Shown here one piece after another: positions 1 to 9,185 of a DNA stretch of 64,000 bases. The notes under the pieces are model-generated. The model saw only the letters and a program-made list of their open reading frames with translations. It did no database searches and was not told where the DNA came from. Numbering within the stretch: position 1 is the stretch's first letter; the number at the start of each line of letters is the position of its first letter. The stretch is from Companilactobacillus nuruki (GTDB lineage: Bacteria > Bacillota > Bacilli > Lactobacillales > Lactobacillaceae): positions 1 through 64,000 of the forward strand of contig NZ_NIPR01000064.1 of the NCBI RefSeq assembly GCF_002872255.1, in the 5' to 3' direction. Made by a program: the position numbers and the translations under genes.

Positions 1-43
1 CCTTAGGGACATTGACCTTCACGATTTCAGGTTGATTTTCCAT
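1..43 (-). CDS. N-terminal fragment of an unidentified protein, cut by the left edge
   Basis: An ATG at 41-43 on the minus strand is preceded by the ribosome-binding site GGTGAGG with seven bases between. It opens a frame of 14 codons (MENQPEIVKVNVPK) that runs off the window. Too little is present to assign a family. It has its own promoter-like sequence upstream and lies beyond the terminator of the ileS/csp unit, so it is a separate transcription unit. Confidence 0.55.
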   Translation of the reverse strand, partial: MENQPEIVKVNVPK

Positions 44-130
44 AAAAAAATACCTCACCAATATGTTTGATGAGATAATCATAATTCGAATTCCGCCTAA
101 ATCATAGACGGTCGGTTATTAGGTGCTTAC

Positions 131-158
131 ATTTTACCAGAAATATAATCAACTACAA
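131..158 (-). promoter_or_regulatory. Putative promoter of the left-edge gene
   Basis: Minus strand: TTGTAG (153-158), a 16-bp spacer, then TAAAAT (131-136) preceded by TGG, which resembles an extended -10. The untranslated leader would be about 80 nt. This is a consensus match only. Confidence 0.4.
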
Positions 159-178
159 AAAGGTGCCTAGGGCATAAA

Positions 179-250
179 CAAAAAAATAGTCTGTATTGAT
201 ACCAAACTATGTTCTTTCTCGAACATAATTGATAATCAATGCAGACTATT
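179..250 (-). terminator. Intrinsic terminator after the cold-shock gene, with an inner hairpin
   Basis: Arms at 185-200 and 235-250 are complementary over 16 bp with one mismatch. On the minus strand they are followed by a U-rich run (plus-strand A tract at 179-186). The 34-nt loop itself contains a perfect 7-bp hairpin (208-214 with 221-227). This would end the ileS-csp transcript. Confidence 0.7.
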
Positions 251-322
251 ATTTCAATCAGCTAAAACCATTCTAATTACAGAACATACAACAGTTAACT
301 AGCCTCAAACAAAAATATATTA

Positions 323-538
323 CTAATTTTCTTTTTCTTCATCTTTAATACTTACATTAACGGCTTGTGGACCCTTATAGCCAGGAGCAATTTCAAAAGT
401 AACTTGTAATCCATCTTTAATGAAGTACTCATCACGATTGAGAATTGAATCTGCAAAGAAGAATATATCATCTTCATCATTGTTAATAAATCCAAATCCA
501 CGAACCTTATTAAATCTTACAATTTTTCCAGTGAACAT
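323..538 (-). CDS. Cold-shock-like single-stranded nucleic-acid-binding protein
   Basis: A 71-aa protein of cold-shock-domain size. The RNP1 motif GFGFI is at residues 14-18. The RNP2 position reads IFFFADS (25-31) instead of the usual VFVHFS, and the usual Trp near residue 8 (KWFN) is Phe (VRFN). Members of this family bind single-stranded RNA or DNA and melt secondary structure. It starts 12 nt after the ileS stop, with an AGGATG ribosome-binding site overlapping that stop codon, so it is almost certainly co-transcribed with ileS. The altered aromatic patch makes it a divergent member whose binding preference may differ. Confidence 0.85.
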   Translation of the reverse strand: MFTGKIVRFNKVRGFGFINNDEDDIFFFADSILNRDEYFIKDGLQVTFEIAPGYKGPQAVNVSIKDEEKEN

Positions 539-550
539 TATTCGCCCATC

Positions 551-3325
551 CTATTCATCAAAACCATCTGTCATTGTTTCTGGGTATTCCTCAGTCACAA
601 TTTTAGCACATCTTGCACAGAATGTTGGATAATGTGTGTCGCTGCCAACATCAGTCTTAGTCATACGACACCTTTGACAAACATCGCCCTCAGCCTTTTG
701 AACTAATACATTAGCTAATTCATATTTATCACCATCAATTGATTCATCAGTCAATTCAAACTGTGAAACAATCAATAATTGACCAAAATTACTATCAATT
801 TTATCTAGTACAGCCTTTAATTCTGCACTGGGTTGAACTGTTAATTTTGCTTCAAGCGATTTACCGATTAATTTGTCAGCACGAGCAACCTCAAGTGACT
901 TCAAAACGTCATCTCTAAAGTCCATGAAAATCGACCAATCATTTTTGATTTCATTTTCATCAGCTAAATCTTCAACCTTAGGCATTTCTGCTAATTGAAC
1001 ATATTCTTCAGGCTCTTTGAGATATTCCCAAACTTGTTCCATGGTATGTGGCAAAATTGGTGTCAATAACTTAGCTAATTTAACAACTACATCATAGATA
1101 ACTGTTTGCATTGAGCGACGAGCATGGGAATCTTCAGCATCAATATAGACAACATCTTTGGCAAAGTCCAGATAGAATGTTGACATTTCATTGACAATAA
1201 AGCTAACAACCGACTTAGCTACATCAGCAAAATCATATTTATCATAATCAGCTAACACTGATTTTACAAGATCGTTCAATTTAACAGTTACATACTTATC
1301 CTCTGGACGAAGATCTGCATAAGCAACTGCATTTGTCTTAGGATCAAAATCGGTAGTGTTTGCCAACATAAATCTGATAGTATTTCTGATCTTACGATAT
1401 GTTTCTGAGACCTGTTTGAATGAGTCAACAGATACTGAAACATCAGAACTGGAATCAACTGAAGCGACCCATAGACGAATAATTTCAGCACCAAATTGTC
1501 TCTCAATATCAGCAGGTGCAATAACATTACCAAGCGATTTACTCATTTTAACGCCATTCTTATCTAGAGTGAAACCTTGTGAAAGAATTGCCTTATAAGG
1601 AGCAACACCATATGCTGCAACTGAAGTTACTAACATTGAATTAAACCAACCACGATACTGATCTGAACCTTCGAGAATCAAATCGGCTGGAAATACTAAA
1701 TTATCGCGTGTTCTAGCAACTCCAGAATGAACTGTTCCTGAGTCAAACCAAACATCTAAGATATCAGTTTCCTTAGTAAATTTACCATTTGGACTACCAG
1801 GATAAGTGAATCCTTCAGGTAGAAGATCCTTGGCATCCCTTTCGGCCCAAACATTTGATCCATACTTACCAAACAAATCGGCTACATGATCAATTGTTTC
1901 TTTAGTCATAATTGGATCGCCATTTTCAGCATAAAAAATTGGTAATGGAACGCCCCAAGCACGCTGTCTTGAAATTACCCAATCTCCACGATCACGAATC
2001 ATATTATAAAGACGAGTTTTACCCCAATCTGGTAGAAAATCGATCTTTTCAATTTCATCTAAAATTTGTTGTCTAAACTTATCAATTGAAGCAAACCATT
2101 GAGGTGTAGCACGGAAAATAACTGGTTTCTTAGTACGCCAATCGTGTGGATAACTGTGAGTGAAGAAACTTAGTTTTAATAATGAACCGTTCTCCTTCAT
2201 ACGATCAGCAATCAATTTATTGGCATCATCATAGAAAACACCTTCGTATTCAGGCACTTCGTCAGTAAATCTACCTTGAGCATCAATTGGTGAGAATACA
2301 GGCAATTTATACTTCATACCAACAACAAAGTCATCGGCACCAAAACCAGGAGCTGTATGCACCAAACCAGTACCATCATCCAAAGTAACGTGATTACCAA
2401 GAATAAGTGGTGATTTACGATCATAGAACGGATGTGTTGCTTCAACACCTTCTAGCTCCTTACCTTGGAACGTCTTCAAAATTTCAACATTTTCCCAGCC
2501 TAATTGTTCTTGAACATATGAGATTCTTTCCTGAGCAACAACATACTTCTTACCATCAGCATTAACTTCAGCATAGATAAATTTAGGATTTACACAGATG
2601 GCCATGTTTGAAGGCATTGTCCAAGGAGTAGTTGTCCAAATAATAAATGAAGCATCAGAATCAACTAATCCTTTACCATCACGAACCTTAAAGGCAACGA
2701 AAATTGATGGTGATTTAACATCCTTATATTCAACTTCAGCTTCAGCCAATGTTGACTCTGAAGATGGTGACCAATAAACGGGTTTTTTACCACGATAGAT
2801 ATAACCCTTATCAACCATTTCACCAAAAACTTCAACCTCAGCCTTTTCAAATTCAGGTTGATATGTAATATATGGATGATCCCAATCAGCAGAGATTCCT
2901 AGACGCTTGAATCCAGCCATTTGTTTCTTGATTTCACCTTGAGCAAACTCAAGACACAACTTACGATAGTCTGACAAACTCATTTCCTTACGTTTGACAC
3001 CTTTTTTAGCAAGTTGTTGTTCGATCGGCAAACCGTGAGTATCCCAGCCTGGTACATATGGTGCACGATAACCATCCATTGATTTATAACGTACAATAAT
3101 ATCCTTTGAAATTTTATTCAAAGCATGTCCCATATGAATGTCACCATTAGCAAATGGAGGTCCATCCAAAAGTTCAAAAGTTGGTTTACCCTCATTCAAT
3201 TTTTGACGTTGTTCATAAAGTTTATTATCTTCCCAAGCCTTTTGCCACTCCGCTTCCTTGTTTGGCAAGTTTCCACGCATTGGAAATTTAGTTTTACCTA
3301 AATTTAAAGTATCTTTTACTCGCAT
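551..3325 (-). CDS. ileS: Isoleucyl-tRNA synthetase
   Basis: A 924-aa class Ia aminoacyl-tRNA synthetase that charges tRNA-Ile with isoleucine in the cytoplasm. The HIGH motif is HMGH at residues 64-67 and the KMSKS motif is at 593-597. A CP1 editing domain lies between them. A C-terminal zinc site is formed by Cys883, Cys886, Cys903 and Cys906. Length and domain order fit the bacterial type with a C-terminal zinc finger. It follows divIVA at the end of the dcw cluster, a common Gram-positive arrangement, and is separated from it by a T-box leader. The cold-shock-like gene follows it. Confidence 0.98.
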   Translation of the reverse strand: MRVKDTLNLGKTKFPMRGNLPNKEAEWQKAWEDNKLYEQRQKLNEGKPTFELLDGPPFANGDIHMGHALNKISKDIIVRYKSMDGYRAPYVPGWDTHGLPIEQQLAKKGVKRKEMSLSDYRKLCLEFAQGEIKKQMAGFKRLGISADWDHPYITYQPEFEKAEVEVFGEMVDKGYIYRGKKPVYWSPSSESTLAEAEVEYKDVKSPSIFVAFKVRDGKGLVDSDASFIIWTTTPWTMPSNMAICVNPKFIYAEVNADGKKYVVAQERISYVQEQLGWENVEILKTFQGKELEGVEATHPFYDRKSPLILGNHVTLDDGTGLVHTAPGFGADDFVVGMKYKLPVFSPIDAQGRFTDEVPEYEGVFYDDANKLIADRMKENGSLLKLSFFTHSYPHDWRTKKPVIFRATPQWFASIDKFRQQILDEIEKIDFLPDWGKTRLYNMIRDRGDWVISRQRAWGVPLPIFYAENGDPIMTKETIDHVADLFGKYGSNVWAERDAKDLLPEGFTYPGSPNGKFTKETDILDVWFDSGTVHSGVARTRDNLVFPADLILEGSDQYRGWFNSMLVTSVAAYGVAPYKAILSQGFTLDKNGVKMSKSLGNVIAPADIERQFGAEIIRLWVASVDSSSDVSVSVDSFKQVSETYRKIRNTIRFMLANTTDFDPKTNAVAYADLRPEDKYVTVKLNDLVKSVLADYDKYDFADVAKSVVSFIVNEMSTFYLDFAKDVVYIDAEDSHARRSMQTVIYDVVVKLAKLLTPILPHTMEQVWEYLKEPEEYVQLAEMPKVEDLADENEIKNDWSIFMDFRDDVLKSLEVARADKLIGKSLEAKLTVQPSAELKAVLDKIDSNFGQLLIVSQFELTDESIDGDKYELANVLVQKAEGDVCQRCRMTKTDVGSDTHYPTFCARCAKIVTEEYPETMTDGFDE

Positions 3326-3344
3326 TCTTTCACCCTTTCTGAAA

Positions 3345-3510
3345 TTAAAAAGAACCCATCCAATCTAGGACGAGTTCTCGTTATACCACCTATTGGTAAT
3401 TCAAATAAATTGTTTAAGAGTTGATATACTTGGAGGAATCTTTACTAGCCTCACACCATACGCTAGTTCGCTGAAAAGATTTTACTTTGAGCACTTGTTC
3501 TCTTAATTAT
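3345..3510 (-). promoter_or_regulatory. T-box leader (tRNA-Ile sensing) of ileS
   Basis: On the minus strand the leader ends with the T-box core AGGTGGTATAACGAG (core at 3381-3392). A terminator follows, with arms at 3368-3378 and 3351-3361 and a U run at 3346-3350. Stem I is closed by AAGAG pairing with CTCTT, and just 5' of the latter lies AUC followed by A, the expected position of an isoleucine specifier. Uncharged tRNA-Ile should pair with the T-box and prevent termination. The 5' end of stem I overlaps the divIVA stop codon, so the leader may be reached from the dcw transcript, from a promoter inside divIVA, or both. Confidence 0.92.
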
Positions 3511-4240
3511 TTTTAGGATTCTTGTCATCATCTTGAAAATTAAACGTAGGTTCATTTTGTTGATGATTAATCGTATACGATTCGTCTGACTGATCATCCT
3601 GAATATTGTTATTATAGTTCATTTGATCCGAATTGAAAACTGTATCTTGATTATTTTCATAATCTTGTGAATTGGATTGATACTTTGCTGATGGAATATC
3701 GTCAGTTTGATCGCCAACTTCTTGTTTAAGCTTATCAGTAGATGTACTGTCATTAAGTTTGGACCACTCAGGACTATCCACCATTTCCAATTGTTGTTTT
3801 AACATTCCTTGTAAACCTTTACGGAAAGAATTTACACTCCGCTTCAGATTATCTGTTTCAATCGTAACTTGTCTAGCTCGATCCGATGCATCTTGCAAAA
3901 TTTGATTAGACTTTTCAGTTGATTGATTCAATAAATCTCGTGCCTTTTTCTGCGACTCCTCAACAATGATTTGAGCTTCTTGCTCAGATTCATTCTTAAC
4001 CTTTTCAGCAGCCTCTTGAGCAACCAAGATTGATTGATTCAAGGCATCTTTCATATCAGTAAAGTATTTCAACTGCTCTGATGTATCCTTGAGTTCTTTT
4101 TCTAATTGTGCACTTTTTTGCAATGCTAAATTATAATCCTGGGCTACCTGTTTTAAAAAGCTGTCAACTTGGTCGCGGTCATAGCCTCGAAATTTATTGT
4201 CAAATTCTTTATCATGTATTTCTACTGGTGATAATACCAT
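3503..4240 (-). CDS. divIVA: DivIVA cell-division/polarity protein
   Basis: A 245-aa protein that recognises negatively curved membrane at septa and poles and recruits Min and cell-wall proteins. The N-terminal membrane-binding domain shows the family signature FRGYDRDQVDSFL within the first 30 residues. A long coiled coil (about 30-165) follows. The C-terminal 75 residues are low-complexity and rich in N, Q and D, probably disordered. It sits 15 nt after ylmH with an AGGGG ribosome-binding site. With minC and minD in the same window, it is the likely topological factor in place of MinE. Confidence 0.97.
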   Translation of the reverse strand: MVLSPVEIHDKEFDNKFRGYDRDQVDSFLKQVAQDYNLALQKSAQLEKELKDTSEQLKYFTDMKDALNQSILVAQEAAEKVKNESEQEAQIIVEESQKKARDLLNQSTEKSNQILQDASDRARQVTIETDNLKRSVNSFRKGLQGMLKQQLEMVDSPEWSKLNDSTSTDKLKQEVGDQTDDIPSAKYQSNSQDYENNQDTVFNSDQMNYNNNIQDDQSDESYTINHQQNEPTFNFQDDDKNPKNN

Positions 4241-4255
4241 AACGTCACGCCCCTA

Positions 4256-5050
4256 TTATTTCTTAATGATATTAACTGAAAGAAGATACTTCTGATTTCT
4301 TGATCGGCCCATTATATCATTAATTCTAATTCGACCAAAACCTCTGACACTAAGCGTATCAGTAATTGTAATAAATGAACTAGCATTTTTATTTACAACC
4401 CAGTTAATTTGAACTTTACCGTGATCCACAAGTGCCTTTGCATTTTGTCGAGATAGATCATAGACATCAGCAATAATCGTATCCAATCGTAATGATTGAA
4501 CACTGATTGTTTCATCAGTTGATTCATCTTTAGGTAAAAGTAAATCCTTAAAATCCTTTTTCATCAAATGAATTTTATAAGGTCCAATTTTTTTAACTTG
4601 GCCTTCAACATATTCACTCATTGAATCAAATACGAAGAATTGCCAGCTCTCACCATCAGTTATAATATCTCCAAAACGATCACGTTCAATACCTGATCCT
4701 GTTAAAGAACCCAAGATCTGCCCATGATGTAAATTAGCAAATTTTTCTGGATATCGAATTTCATACATTGCTATATCATAATCAGATTCTTTTGGCACAA
4801 AATAGTCAGGAGCAATAATTCCCCTGACCCTTTCTGCATTATTGTAACCACCAAAATAGTGAACATACAGATCATCATATTTATTGATCAAGTTATTTAG
4901 AATTGTTTGTTCACGCAGATTCAAAAAATCAGTCGCCTGTGGAGTATACATCGATTGTGCTTTTAGTAAAATATCGCTTATTTTATCAATGAATACTTTT
5001 TCCTCTGGACGGAAAAAACCTCCACCGATAATCGTCTTTTTATCATCCAT
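4256..5050 (-). CDS. ylmH: YlmH family S4-domain RNA-binding protein
   Basis: A 264-aa protein with an N-terminal YlmH-type domain and an S4 RNA-binding domain at about residues 180-245, including RLDTIIADVYDLSR and LVDHGKVQIN. YlmH is a dcw-cluster protein of Gram-positives; family members bind ribosomes or tRNA, and a role in ribosome quality control has been reported for some. The ATG lies 2 nt after the yggT stop with no clear ribosome-binding site, so translation is probably coupled. Function here is by family only. Confidence 0.9.
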   Translation of the reverse strand: MDDKKTIIGGGFFRPEEKVFIDKISDILLKAQSMYTPQATDFLNLREQTILNNLINKYDDLYVHYFGGYNNAERVRGIIAPDYFVPKESDYDIAMYEIRYPEKFANLHHGQILGSLTGSGIERDRFGDIITDGESWQFFVFDSMSEYVEGQVKKIGPYKIHLMKKDFKDLLLPKDESTDETISVQSLRLDTIIADVYDLSRQNAKALVDHGKVQINWVVNKNASSFITITDTLSVRGFGRIRINDIMGRSRNQKYLLSVNIIKK

Positions 5051-5052
5051 AA

Positions 5053-5319
5053 TTAGATTATTAAAAATACCACTCTTTCCAATAATTGAAGTATTATTAT
5101 GGCAATTATTGGAGAAAAATCAAGCATCCCAATCGTAGTAGGAATTACCCTTCGAATGAGATTTAAGAACGGATCAACCATTGCGACAACAAATCTTCCA
5201 ATCGGATTATTATACAGACTTGGCACGAAGGACATGAGACAAAAAACAAACAAAATGAACTCATATACATTAAAAGCCGTACTGATCACAAATGGTAATC
5301 CACTTAAAATTTGATTCAT
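5053..5319 (-). CDS. yggT: YggT/YlmG family membrane protein
   Basis: An 88-aa integral membrane protein with two to three hydrophobic segments (about 10-32 and 62-86). Between them lies the conserved stretch PFLNLIRRVIPTTIGMLDFSP, typical of YggT/YlmG. The family is found in dcw clusters of bacteria and in chloroplasts and affects membrane or division organisation; the biochemical role is not settled. The start has a GAGG ribosome-binding site. It lies between sepF and ylmH as in other Firmicutes. Confidence 0.92.
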   Translation of the reverse strand: MNQILSGLPFVISTAFNVYEFILFVFCLMSFVPSLYNNPIGRFVVAMVDPFLNLIRRVIPTTIGMLDFSPIIAIIILQLLERVVFLII

Positions 5320-5333
5320 ATCTTTCCTCGACT

Positions 5334-5744
5334 TTATTCGTTTATATCTGGTATGCTTCCATCAATTTCAAACTTTGGTGGTGTGCAAAGAAAGATCTTT
5401 TCTCCAACACGTTTGATTTCACCATTCAAAGCATAGATAGTACCCGTCAAAAAGTCCACGATTCTCTTAGATTGATCATCATTGACATTATTAAAATTAA
5501 CGATTACAGCTTTGTTATTCAAGAGTTGCTTAGCAATAACTTTTGCATCTGAATAAACCCTTGGTTGATAAATAGCAATCTTACTATTTGCTTTAGTTCT
5601 ATCACTAGCTGTACTCATTGATACTACCTTTTCATTATTTGAATAATTTGTTTTAGGTTGTTCAGTTTTAGTTGTGACATCTTTTTCTTCAAAATCGTCA
5701 TCGTCATTAATACCAAAAAAACTTCCTAATTTTTCAAATGCCAT
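5334..5744 (-). CDS. sepF: SepF, membrane anchor and organiser of FtsZ
   Basis: A 136-aa protein with an N-terminal amphipathic segment (MAFEKLGSFFG), an acidic/polar linker and a compact C-terminal SepF domain from about residue 55 (YQPRVYSDAKVIAKQLLNNK, then VNFNNVNDDQSKRIVDFLTG). SepF polymerises into rings, binds the FtsZ C-terminal tail and tethers FtsZ to the membrane alongside FtsA. It is immediately downstream of ftsZ with an AAAAGGAG ribosome-binding site, the usual Gram-positive position. Confidence 0.96.
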   Translation of the reverse strand: MAFEKLGSFFGINDDDDFEEKDVTTKTEQPKTNYSNNEKVVSMSTASDRTKANSKIAIYQPRVYSDAKVIAKQLLNNKAVIVNFNNVNDDQSKRIVDFLTGTIYALNGEIKRVGEKIFLCTPPKFEIDGSIPDINE

Positions 5745-5758
5745 AAGAAAATCTCCTT

Positions 5759-6997
5759 TTATTTATTATTACGACGTTTAAAAATTGGAGGAGTAGAATC
5801 ATCATCGTCATCACTTAAATCAATTGTTTCGGGTTTCTTATAAATATCAAACTCACCTTTTTCACCAGAAACATTCTTTGACTTAGATGCCTCACGATTG
5901 ATATCCCAGTCTGCCAATGGATCACTAGCCGATGGTTCTGCAGCTTTTTGCTGTGTATTATCATCAGTCTTATTTTTATTATTATCTAGTGTAGCACGTG
6001 GATTATTCAATGGACGTCTTGAAGGTTCTCTCTTCTTATCTTCACTTTCAACGCCTGTCGCAATAACTGTAACCTTAACTTGATCACCAAGCGTGTCATC
6101 GATAGATGTACCGAAGATGATATTAACATCTGAGGTAGCCTGTTCTGAAACAATCTGCGCTGCATCTTGTGCTTCAAACAATGATAAGTCTGGGCCACCA
6201 GTAATATTAAGAAGAACTTGTTTAGCACCATCAATTGAAACTTCGAGCAATGGTGAATTAATAGCTTTCTTTGTGGCTTCAGTAATTCTATTTTCACCAT
6301 TAGCTTGGCCAATACCCATTAGAGCGGAACCTTGATCTGACATAACAGTCTTAACATCAGCAAAATCCAAGTTAACAAAACCAGGCGATGTAATAAGATC
6401 TGAAATACTTTGAACACCTTGACGCAAAACATCATCAGCAATACTAAAGGCTTCACTCATTGGTGTCTTCTTATCAACAATTTCCAATAACTTACTATTA
6501 GAAATTAAAACTAAGGTATCAACATCTTTCTTTAATTCGGTAATTCCATCCGCAGCAAAACGAGAACGCTTTGCACCTTCAAAAGCAAACGGACGGGTTA
6601 CAACACCGACAGTTAAAGCTCCACTTTCCTTAGCGATATTAGCAACAATAGGTGCAGCACCTGTACCAGTACCGCCACCCATTCCTGCAGTTACGAAAAT
6701 CATATCTGCGCCTTCAAGGGCCTCTTTAATGGCTTCTTCACTTTCTTGAGCAGCTTTTTGTCCAACCTCAGGATTTGAACCAGCACCTAAACCACGTGTC
6801 AATTTAGGTCCTAATTGAATTTTCGTTTCGGCATTTGAATTTTCTAGTGCTTGAACATCAGTATTAGCAGTAATAAACTGCACACCACTGATTCCAGCTT
6901 CTACCATGCGATTAACGGCATTTCCACCAGCGCCACCAACGCCAATGACTTTGATTACCGCTCCTTTATTTTGGGTTGAGTCTAAAGTATATTCCAT
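5759..6997 (-). CDS. ftsZ: Cell division GTPase FtsZ
   Basis: A 412-aa tubulin-like GTPase that forms the cytokinetic ring. The GTP-binding signature GGGTGTG is at residues 107-113, and the T7 synergy region is present. A polar linker (about 315-395) leads to the conserved C-terminal tail [11 protein letters not shown], which binds FtsA, SepF and EzrA; all three partners are encoded in this window. It starts 39 nt after ftsA with a GGAGG ribosome-binding site and is followed by sepF. Confidence 0.99.
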   Translation of the reverse strand: MEYTLDSTQNKGAVIKVIGVGGAGGNAVNRMVEAGISGVQFITANTDVQALENSNAETKIQLGPKLTRGLGAGSNPEVGQKAAQESEEAIKEALEGADMIFVTAGMGGGTGTGAAPIVANIAKESGALTVGVVTRPFAFEGAKRSRFAADGITELKKDVDTLVLISNSKLLEIVDKKTPMSEAFSIADDVLRQGVQSISDLITSPGFVNLDFADVKTVMSDQGSALMGIGQANGENRITEATKKAINSPLLEVSIDGAKQVLLNITGGPDLSLFEAQDAAQIVSEQATSDVNIIFGTSIDDTLGDQVKVTVIATGVESEDKKREPSRRPLNNPRATLDNNKNKTDDNTQQKAAEPSASDPLADWDINREASKSKNVSGEKGEFDIYKKPETIDLSDDDDDSTPPIFKRRNNK

Positions 6998-7036
6998 TAA
7001 GGAGTTCCTCCTATTAAATCTAATTTTATTTATTTT

Positions 7037-8389
7037 TTAATCGAAAAACCTACTCCAAAAATCTTTGAATTTTGACATTTTTTTACCCTTTTCAGGTTCA
7101 GTAGTCTCTTCTTCATTTGTTTGATCTTCTTGAGTTGGTGTGGTTGGTTCCACTTGTTGAACTTGTGGTTCAGGTGTTACTTGAGGTTGTGGTTTAACGT
7201 TATTCCCGCTATTTTGATCCACAGTTGCCCCATTAACGACATTATCAGCAATCACTCCAATGTCATTCAATCTTGAAGCATAAGTAACTAATCCCAATCC
7301 TAATGAATATGATGGATAACGCATACCCATTTGAGTTGGAACATAGCTTCTGACCTTAACATCAAAAATCTTTCTAGCTAAATCTTCAACATTTGGAGTT
7401 GCAGCTACCCCACCAGTTAAAACAATTCCTCCTGGTAGTGATAGAGCTCCTGCATCTTCAAGTGGTGCTTGTAATCTAGTAAATATTTGATTAAGTCTAG
7501 CTTCAATAATCTCAGATAAATATTCTTCTGAAATCATTGTTGGCTCATTCTCACCAACAACTTCAACGCTAATATTCTCATCAGTTTCAGCTTTTTCAGA
7601 AGAAGCGTTCCCATAATATAATTTTAATTGATTAGCATTCTCTACCGTCGTATTTAGTACGACTGAGATATCATGAGTAACATAATCGCCACCCTCAAAA
7701 TCTACTGTAGATAATTTAAGATTATGATCATGCACAACAGATGCCGTCGTTTGACCTGCACCCATATCAATAATTATGGCACCGAAATCACTTTCACCGT
7801 CATCTAAAACAACTTGACTCAATGCCATTGGAGAAATTACTTTATGTATAATATTAAGTCCAGCCTTTTGAATGGCTTTCTTTGTGTTATGCACTATTGT
7901 CTTAGGTGCAGTATAAATGATTCCTGACATTTCCAAACGTACACCTATCATTCCACGTGGATCACGAATATTAGTGAATCCATCGACAGAAAATTGTTTA
8001 GGTAGTAAAGATACTACCTCCCGTTCACTAGGTAAGTTTTGAACCATAGCGGCCAGCATGACCTGTCTTACATCATTTTCATTAATTTCTTTCGATTGTG
8101 ATCCAACCGCAATCATACCTTGACATTTTTCAATTTGTAACATATTTGCCGAAATTCCGACCACAACGTCACGAATTGAAATATTTGCTTGTGTTTCGGC
8201 CTTCTTGATTGCCCGTTTAATAGCGCCTGCAGCCTTATCTATATCGACTATAACGCCACGGCTTACTCCTTCTGAGCGCTCGCTTCCAACGCCAACAATA
8301 CTTAATCTATCATCCGACGATTCAGCAACCACTACTTTGATTGAATTTGTACCAATATCAAGACCTACAAAAAACTCAGAATTATCCAT
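7037..8389 (-). CDS. ftsA: Cell division actin-like ATPase FtsA
   Basis: A 450-aa actin-fold protein that anchors FtsZ to the membrane. The phosphate-1 motif FVGLDIGTNSIKVVV is near residue 10 and the adenosine motif ILTGGVAATP near 330. A long P/Q/E/T-rich linker leads to a C-terminal amphipathic helix ending KDFWSRFFD, the membrane-targeting sequence. The start is supported by AGGGAGG, 12 nt upstream. It precedes ftsZ; a promoter-like sequence lies in the 78-nt gap after divIB. Confidence 0.98.
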   Translation of the reverse strand: MDNSEFFVGLDIGTNSIKVVVAESSDDRLSIVGVGSERSEGVSRGVIVDIDKAAGAIKRAIKKAETQANISIRDVVVGISANMLQIEKCQGMIAVGSQSKEINENDVRQVMLAAMVQNLPSEREVVSLLPKQFSVDGFTNIRDPRGMIGVRLEMSGIIYTAPKTIVHNTKKAIQKAGLNIIHKVISPMALSQVVLDDGESDFGAIIIDMGAGQTTASVVHDHNLKLSTVDFEGGDYVTHDISVVLNTTVENANQLKLYYGNASSEKAETDENISVEVVGENEPTMISEEYLSEIIEARLNQIFTRLQAPLEDAGALSLPGGIVLTGGVAATPNVEDLARKIFDVKVRSYVPTQMGMRYPSYSLGLGLVTYASRLNDIGVIADNVVNGATVDQNSGNNVKPQPQVTPEPQVQQVEPTTPTQEDQTNEEETTEPEKGKKMSKFKDFWSRFFD

Positions 8390-8455
8390 TAATCGTGGCA
8401 GCCTCCCTTACCTAGAAAAATAATCTATTCATTAAAAAATTTTAACACAAAACTG

Positions 8456-8484
8456 ATTATATTAAACCTATTTCTTGTCTTTAA
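8456..8484 (-). promoter_or_regulatory. Possible ftsAZ promoter
   Basis: Minus strand: a perfect TATAAT (8456-8461) 17 bp after TTAAAG (8479-8484). It overlaps the divIB 3' end and would transcribe ftsA-ftsZ. The -35 box is weak, so this is a candidate only. Confidence 0.4.
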
Positions 8485-9169
8485 AGGGATAAGAATAGGC
8501 TCCAATCTCTAAATCTATAGTACCCTTTTTCTTCATTTGAGCAGCCATACCTGGATAATATTTCAACTTAGACTTGACTGTTCTCATATCAGCAATCACT
8601 TTGTTACCATCATTCATATCAATTTTAATCCGATATGGGTTTAATTTAGTTGGCGAATTGTAAATTTCTGAAACATTTGTCTTAACATTACTTGGCAGTT
8701 CCGCATAAATATTAGACATTTTTTTCAATCTCTTAGCTCCAAAATTACTATAAATTGGATAATTACCAATTGGAGAACTCATTTTTTTATCAATTACTTG
8801 TCCGCCATTAATAATCCGATAATACTCACCATTTTTATAGATAAATCCCAGGGTCGGATGTTCCTTTACATCGATCGTTAAATCTCGAAGATTGCGTGTC
8901 CGAAAAGAAATCGACTTAATAGATGGCAAAGCTCGTTCAGTTTTTTTTGAAATGGATTTATGATGTATCAAAATATTTAATAAAGTCGAGTTATCATCAA
9001 TTTTAGTAGCATCAATAACTTGTTGTGCACCTAAGTCATTAACGCCTTTAACATCGATATTTCTGACTTTACTTAAAGATGAACCAAAATAAGCAATTAA
9101 TACTATGACAAAAACTATTATAAAAATCAGACTATTTTTACTTATCCTAATTCTTTTCTTTTTCAACAC
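8468..9169 (-). CDS. divIB: Cell division protein DivIB/FtsQ
   Basis: A bitopic division protein of 234 aa: short basic cytoplasmic tail, one membrane helix (about 13-31), an extracellular POTRA domain starting at VRNIDVKGVNDLGAQQVID, then a beta domain. It forms the DivIB-DivIC-FtsL complex that activates septal peptidoglycan synthesis. I place the start at GTG 9167-9169 because GAGG lies 7 nt upstream; a TTG six bases earlier is too close to that site. It is shorter than many homologues (about 260-280 aa). It follows murG. Confidence 0.93.
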   Translation of the reverse strand: MLKKKRIRISKNSLIFIIVFVIVLIAYFGSSLSKVRNIDVKGVNDLGAQQVIDATKIDDNSTLLNILIHHKSISKKTERALPSIKSISFRTRNLRDLTIDVKEHPTLGFIYKNGEYYRIINGGQVIDKKMSSPIGNYPIYSNFGAKRLKKMSNIYAELPSNVKTNVSEIYNSPTKLNPYRIKIDMNDGNKVIADMRTVKSKLKYYPGMAAQMKKKGTIDLEIGAYSYPFKDKK

Positions 9170-9185
9170 TATCAATCCTCATACA

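Noticed and set aside
5099-5314. 71-codon plus-strand frame opposite yggT
   Set aside because: Antisense shadow of a conserved gene with no start signals.
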